Shown here in pieces: positions 13,461-15,188 of a stretch of DNA of 15,188 bases. The DNA is taken from positions 1 to 15,188 of the forward strand of contig JAVIYP010000068.1 of NCBI GenBank assembly GCA_031323845.1. The letters are read 5' to 3'. Both the position numbers and the translations under genes were made by a program. The stretch's first letter is position 1. Each line of letters opens with the position of its first letter. The stretch comes from PUPG01 sp031323845. Its GTDB lineage: Bacteria; Bacteroidota; Bacteroidia; Bacteroidales; UBA7960. Below the pieces are notes generated by a model that was given only the letters and a program-made list of their open reading frames with translations, did not search any database and was not told the DNA's origin.

Positions 13461-13530
13461 TGTTTAATTGTTGAATCGTTTAATTGTTGAATCGTTTAAT
13501 TGTTTAATCGTTTAATCGTTTAATCGTTTA
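13461..13530. repeat. Simple tandem repeat of TTTAATTG/TTGAATCG words
   Basis: About eight units of 8-9 nt (GTTTAATC, GTTGAATC, GTTTAATT). A 26-nt stretch (13470-13495) is the reverse complement, with one mismatch, of 13681-13706, so the two can pair across about 185 nt. Confidence 0.85.
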
Positions 13531-13574
13531 AGAATTAATTTGTTGAAGCCTTCCGACTTTTGACAAACATCAAT

Positions 13575-13645
13575 CCTCTGACCTCCAAATTCTGAATTCT
13601 GACTTCCGACCTCTGAATTCTGACCTCTGAATTCTGACTTCCTGA
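13575..13645. repeat. Low-complexity TCTGACCTC/AATTCTGA repeat
   Basis: Alternating words of the form CTGAATTCTGAC, CCTCTGAATTC and GACTTCCGAC. A shorter stretch of similar words recurs at 13716-13738. No coding sense was found. Such arrays are common in intergenic DNA of some environmental Bacteroidota, in my recollection. Confidence 0.8.
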
Positions 13646-13680
13646 CAGATTTTTTCATGCGGTCGCCACAAACCCCATCA

Positions 13681-13706
13681 ACGATTCAACGATTAAACGA
13701 TTCAAC
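13681..13706. repeat. 26-nt inverted partner of 13470-13495
   Basis: ACGATTCAACGATTAAACGA and the six bases after it form the reverse complement, with one mismatch, of the tandem repeat upstream. Together they could form a long hairpin or cruciform. Confidence 0.75.
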
Positions 13707-13738
13707 AATAGTTTTCCGACTTCTGACTTCCGACTTCC

Positions 13739-13767
13739 CATAATCCTCCCCCTGCGTGTCAAAATTT
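13739..13767. repeat. 29-bp direct repeat, left copy
   Basis: Matches 14101-14129 with one mismatch; core TCCCCCTGCGTGTCAAAATT. Weaker similarity goes on for about 14 nt in both copies. The two copies bracket the 121-bp tandem block. Confidence 0.8.
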
Positions 13768-13820
13768 AGACATACAGGTTTCAAGTGTTTATAATTACTC
13801 AGCATGTGGTGACTCTGTTT

Positions 13821-14071
13821 CTCGCAAAGAACGCAAAATAAAAGATACGCAAAGAACGCTAAGAAGAATCAATACAGCCTTTTGCGGCCTTTGCGTTCAA
13901 CTCTTTGCGGCCTTTGCGTGGGACATAAGACTGGCATTTTTCTCGCAAAGAACGCAAAATAAAAGGCACGCAAAGAACGCTAAGAAGAATCAATACAGCC
14001 TTTTGCGACCTTTGCGTTCAACTCTTTGCGGCCTTTGCGTGGGATATAAGACTGGCATTTTTCTCGCAAAG
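13821..14071. repeat. 121-bp tandem duplication with internal inverted repeats
   Basis: Two full units (13821-13941 and 13942-14062) differ at about four positions; a third begins (CTCGCAAAG, 14063-14071) and then breaks off. Each unit has left words CGCAAAGAACGC and right words GCGGCCTTTGCGT that are imperfect complements, so it can fold as a stem. No reading frame is conserved between the units beyond chance. I see no gene between 13326 and 14267. Confidence 0.9.
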
Positions 14072-14100
14072 TGTCGCAGATATAAAAAATTCCAGGCAGT

Positions 14101-14129
14101 CATAATCATCCCCCTGCGTGTCAAAATTT
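14101..14129. repeat. 29-bp direct repeat, right copy
   Basis: The second copy of the repeat at 13739-13767, located just after the broken third unit of the tandem block. Confidence 0.8.
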
Positions 14130-14242
14130 GGTCATGCCGGTTTTATCTAATCTCTATGCTCCAATTTATTGCAACGCAAAAGTAAGAAAAAACGGCTGTT
14201 GTATGAATTTAAATTGTGTACATTTCTACTGTAAATTTCATG

Positions 14243-14250
14243 TACATTTG
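14243..14250 (+). promoter_or_regulatory. Possible -7 element for folB
   Basis: TACATTTG matches TAnnTTTG 17 nt before the folB ATG. No TTG lies at the right distance (the nearest is 26 nt upstream). If it is used, the leader would be very short. Confidence 0.35.
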
Positions 14251-14267
14251 TTTGCAAAAACTGACAC

Positions 14268-14618
14268 ATGGCAAAGATACTGCTTGAGGACATGGAATTC
14301 TACGCCTATCACGGTTGCTTCAGGGAGGAGCAGGTGATCGGAAATCGTTTTTTCGTAGACCTTGAGATTGATGTGGATACCGAAAAAGCAGAAGCCTCCG
14401 ATGATTTGAATGATACGGTCAATTATCAATCGGTTTATAATGAGATCAAAACTGTGATGGCCGAAAAAAGCCATTTGCTGGAGCATCTGGCGCGGCGCAT
14501 CATTGATGCCCTGCACGAAGGATTCCCAGACATCCGGTTTGTTAAACTCAAAGTTTCTAAGATGAATCCACCGATGGGAGGGAAGATGCGGTGTGTGAGC
14601 ATCGTCCTGACCTCCTGA
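14268..14618 (+). CDS. folB: Dihydroneopterin aldolase
   Basis: A 116-residue enzyme of folate biosynthesis that cleaves 7,8-dihydroneopterin to 6-hydroxymethyl-7,8-dihydropterin and glycolaldehyde. The hallmark start FYAYHGCFREEQVIGNRFFV (11-30) carries the YHG and EE pair. The catalytic-type Lys is in KLKVSKMNPPMGG (Lys98), with the family's NPP turn. SHLLEHLARRI is the conserved helix. Length and order are normal for the single-domain FolB, an octamer in the cytoplasm. The ATG at 14268 gives the usual MAKI start. It follows the repeat block and is co-directional with the permease gene 76 nt downstream. Confidence 0.93.
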   Translation: MAKILLEDMEFYAYHGCFREEQVIGNRFFVDLEIDVDTEKAEASDDLNDTVNYQSVYNEIKTVMAEKSHLLEHLARRIIDALHEGFPDIRFVKLKVSKMNPPMGGKMRCVSIVLTS

Positions 14619-14647
14619 GAAAAAATTCTTAACCCAATAATCTGTAA

Positions 14648-14667
14648 GGGCGAAAAATTTTTCGCCC
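14648..14667. repeat. 20-bp perfect palindrome before the permease gene
   Basis: GGGCGAAAAA followed directly by TTTTTCGCCC, with no spacer. It lies between folB and the phosphate permease gene, 27 nt before that ATG. It might be a folB terminator when melted to a hairpin, or a dispersed repeat; similar sequences are common in environmental genomes by recollection. Confidence 0.7.
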
Positions 14668-14694
14668 CTGCAATGAAACCAATAAACCACCCTC

Positions 14695-15188
14695 ATGATA
14701 TCCATTCACATCATCCCCTTGCTGGTCGCCATGTTTTTAGCCGTGAATATGGGCGGAAGCGGAACGGCACCAAGTTTTTCCGCTGCTTATGGTGCACAGA
14801 TGATCCGGCGCGATCTGATCCCCGGTCTGTTTGGTGTTTTTGTCTTTTTCGGTGCTGTAATAGCAGGCAGGAAGGTAATTTTAACCGTAGGGGGAGATAT
14901 TTTGCCTTCAGAGGTTGTTTCCATGACGTTAAGTGTCATTGTTCTCGGCTCAGTGGGAATGGCCATGTTTTTCGCGAACATGCTGCGCGTGCCGCAATCG
15001 ACTAGTCAGGCAACCATTTTTGCACTTGCCGGACCGGCTATTTATTTGAACATCCTGCAGACACAGCGTCTTTTCTTTGAGATCATTCCCACCTGGTTTA
15101 TCACGCCGGTTCTTGCTTTTGTGATTGCATTTTTCTTTGGAAAATATGTTTTTCTGCCGCTTAAACCGAAGATTAAACCTTTGCTGGA
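14695..15188 (+). CDS. PiT-family inorganic phosphate permease, 5' part
   Basis: The frame is open from an ATG at 14695 to the window end (164 full codons), so the gene is cut by the window edge. The start MISIHIIPLLVAMFLAVNMG followed by GSGTAPSFSAAYGA matches the N-terminal signature of PiT phosphate transporters (SLC20-type, Na+ or H+ coupled). The second signature VPQSTSQATIFALAGPAIY (about 102-120) resembles the family's VPTSTTQ motif. About five hydrophobic segments can be counted so far. It would import phosphate across the inner membrane. Its location next to folB suggests no shared pathway. The function call is firm at family level; phosphate as the sole substrate is inferred. Confidence 0.85.
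   Translation, partial: MISIHIIPLLVAMFLAVNMGGSGTAPSFSAAYGAQMIRRDLIPGLFGVFVFFGAVIAGRKVILTVGGDILPSEVVSMTLSVIVLGSVGMAMFFANMLRVPQSTSQATIFALAGPAIYLNILQTQRLFFEIIPTWFITPVLAFVIAFFFGKYVFLPLKPKIKPLL

Noticed and set aside
13461..14071. CRISPR array
   Set aside because: Repeats are either contiguous short words or a 121-bp tandem unit; there are no regular unique spacers and no cas genes.
14003..14185. Small plus-strand frame in the repeat block
   Set aside because: It starts inside the 121-bp repeat and crosses the direct repeat; it is not conserved between repeat units.

Overview
The window looks like a piece of a Bacteroidota chromosome, probably an environmental lineage. Evidence: start codons mostly lack Shine-Dalgarno sequences; two promoter-like sites fit the Bacteroidota pattern TTG-N18-21-TAnnTTTG (beside tRNA-Gln and before the ATPase/GNAT gene); and intergenic DNA is full of low-complexity T/C/A-rich dispersed repeats of a kind I associate with such genomes. 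This is inference from sequence reading; no search was run.

Layout. (1) 101-2027: an arsenic resistance operon, arsR, thioredoxin-type arsC and acr3. Sensor-repressor, arsenate reductase and arsenite efflux pump form a complete pathway. (2) 2186-4645: a junkyard. It has a small hypothetical gene (minus), a truncated uracil-DNA-glycosylase-like gene cut off at an IS-end-like repeat, coding-like fragments, a tail resembling HsdM, an intact RhuM/PLD-like gene and another orphan C-terminal fragment. This looks like the remains of a type I restriction-modification island. (3) 4646-9491: a tight five-gene plus-strand cassette: PD-(D/E)XK nuclease-DUF2075 helicase fusion, PUA/EVE-like-HNH endonuclease, MazG-like nucleotide pyrophosphohydrolase, a second HNH endonuclease, and an FHIT-like HIT hydrolase. 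Gaps are 27, -8, 16 and -4 nt. I cannot name this set as a known system, and it is the best candidate here for an undescribed defence system. (4) 9549-9734: a C-terminal gene fragment (TrmO-like) cut off by a second copy of the same IS-end-like repeat. (5) 9806-13325: housekeeping DNA: tRNA-Gln(CUG) with terminator and promoter, a divergent ATPase-GNAT fusion gene, and glnS convergent to it. (6) 13326-14267: about 0.9 kb with no gene, built of stacked repeats. (7) 14268-15188: folB and the 5' part of a PiT-family phosphate permease gene that runs off the window.

How the genes may work together. In the cassette, a helicase-nuclease and two HNH nucleases, one with a possible modified-base reader, would act on DNA, while MazG and HIT would act on nucleotides or on a nucleotide by-product or signal. 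The overlapping stops and starts from the first HNH gene to the HIT gene argue for co-translation. The cassette and the RhuM gene lie between two gene-disrupting repeat copies (2903 and 9652), which fits an accessory island.
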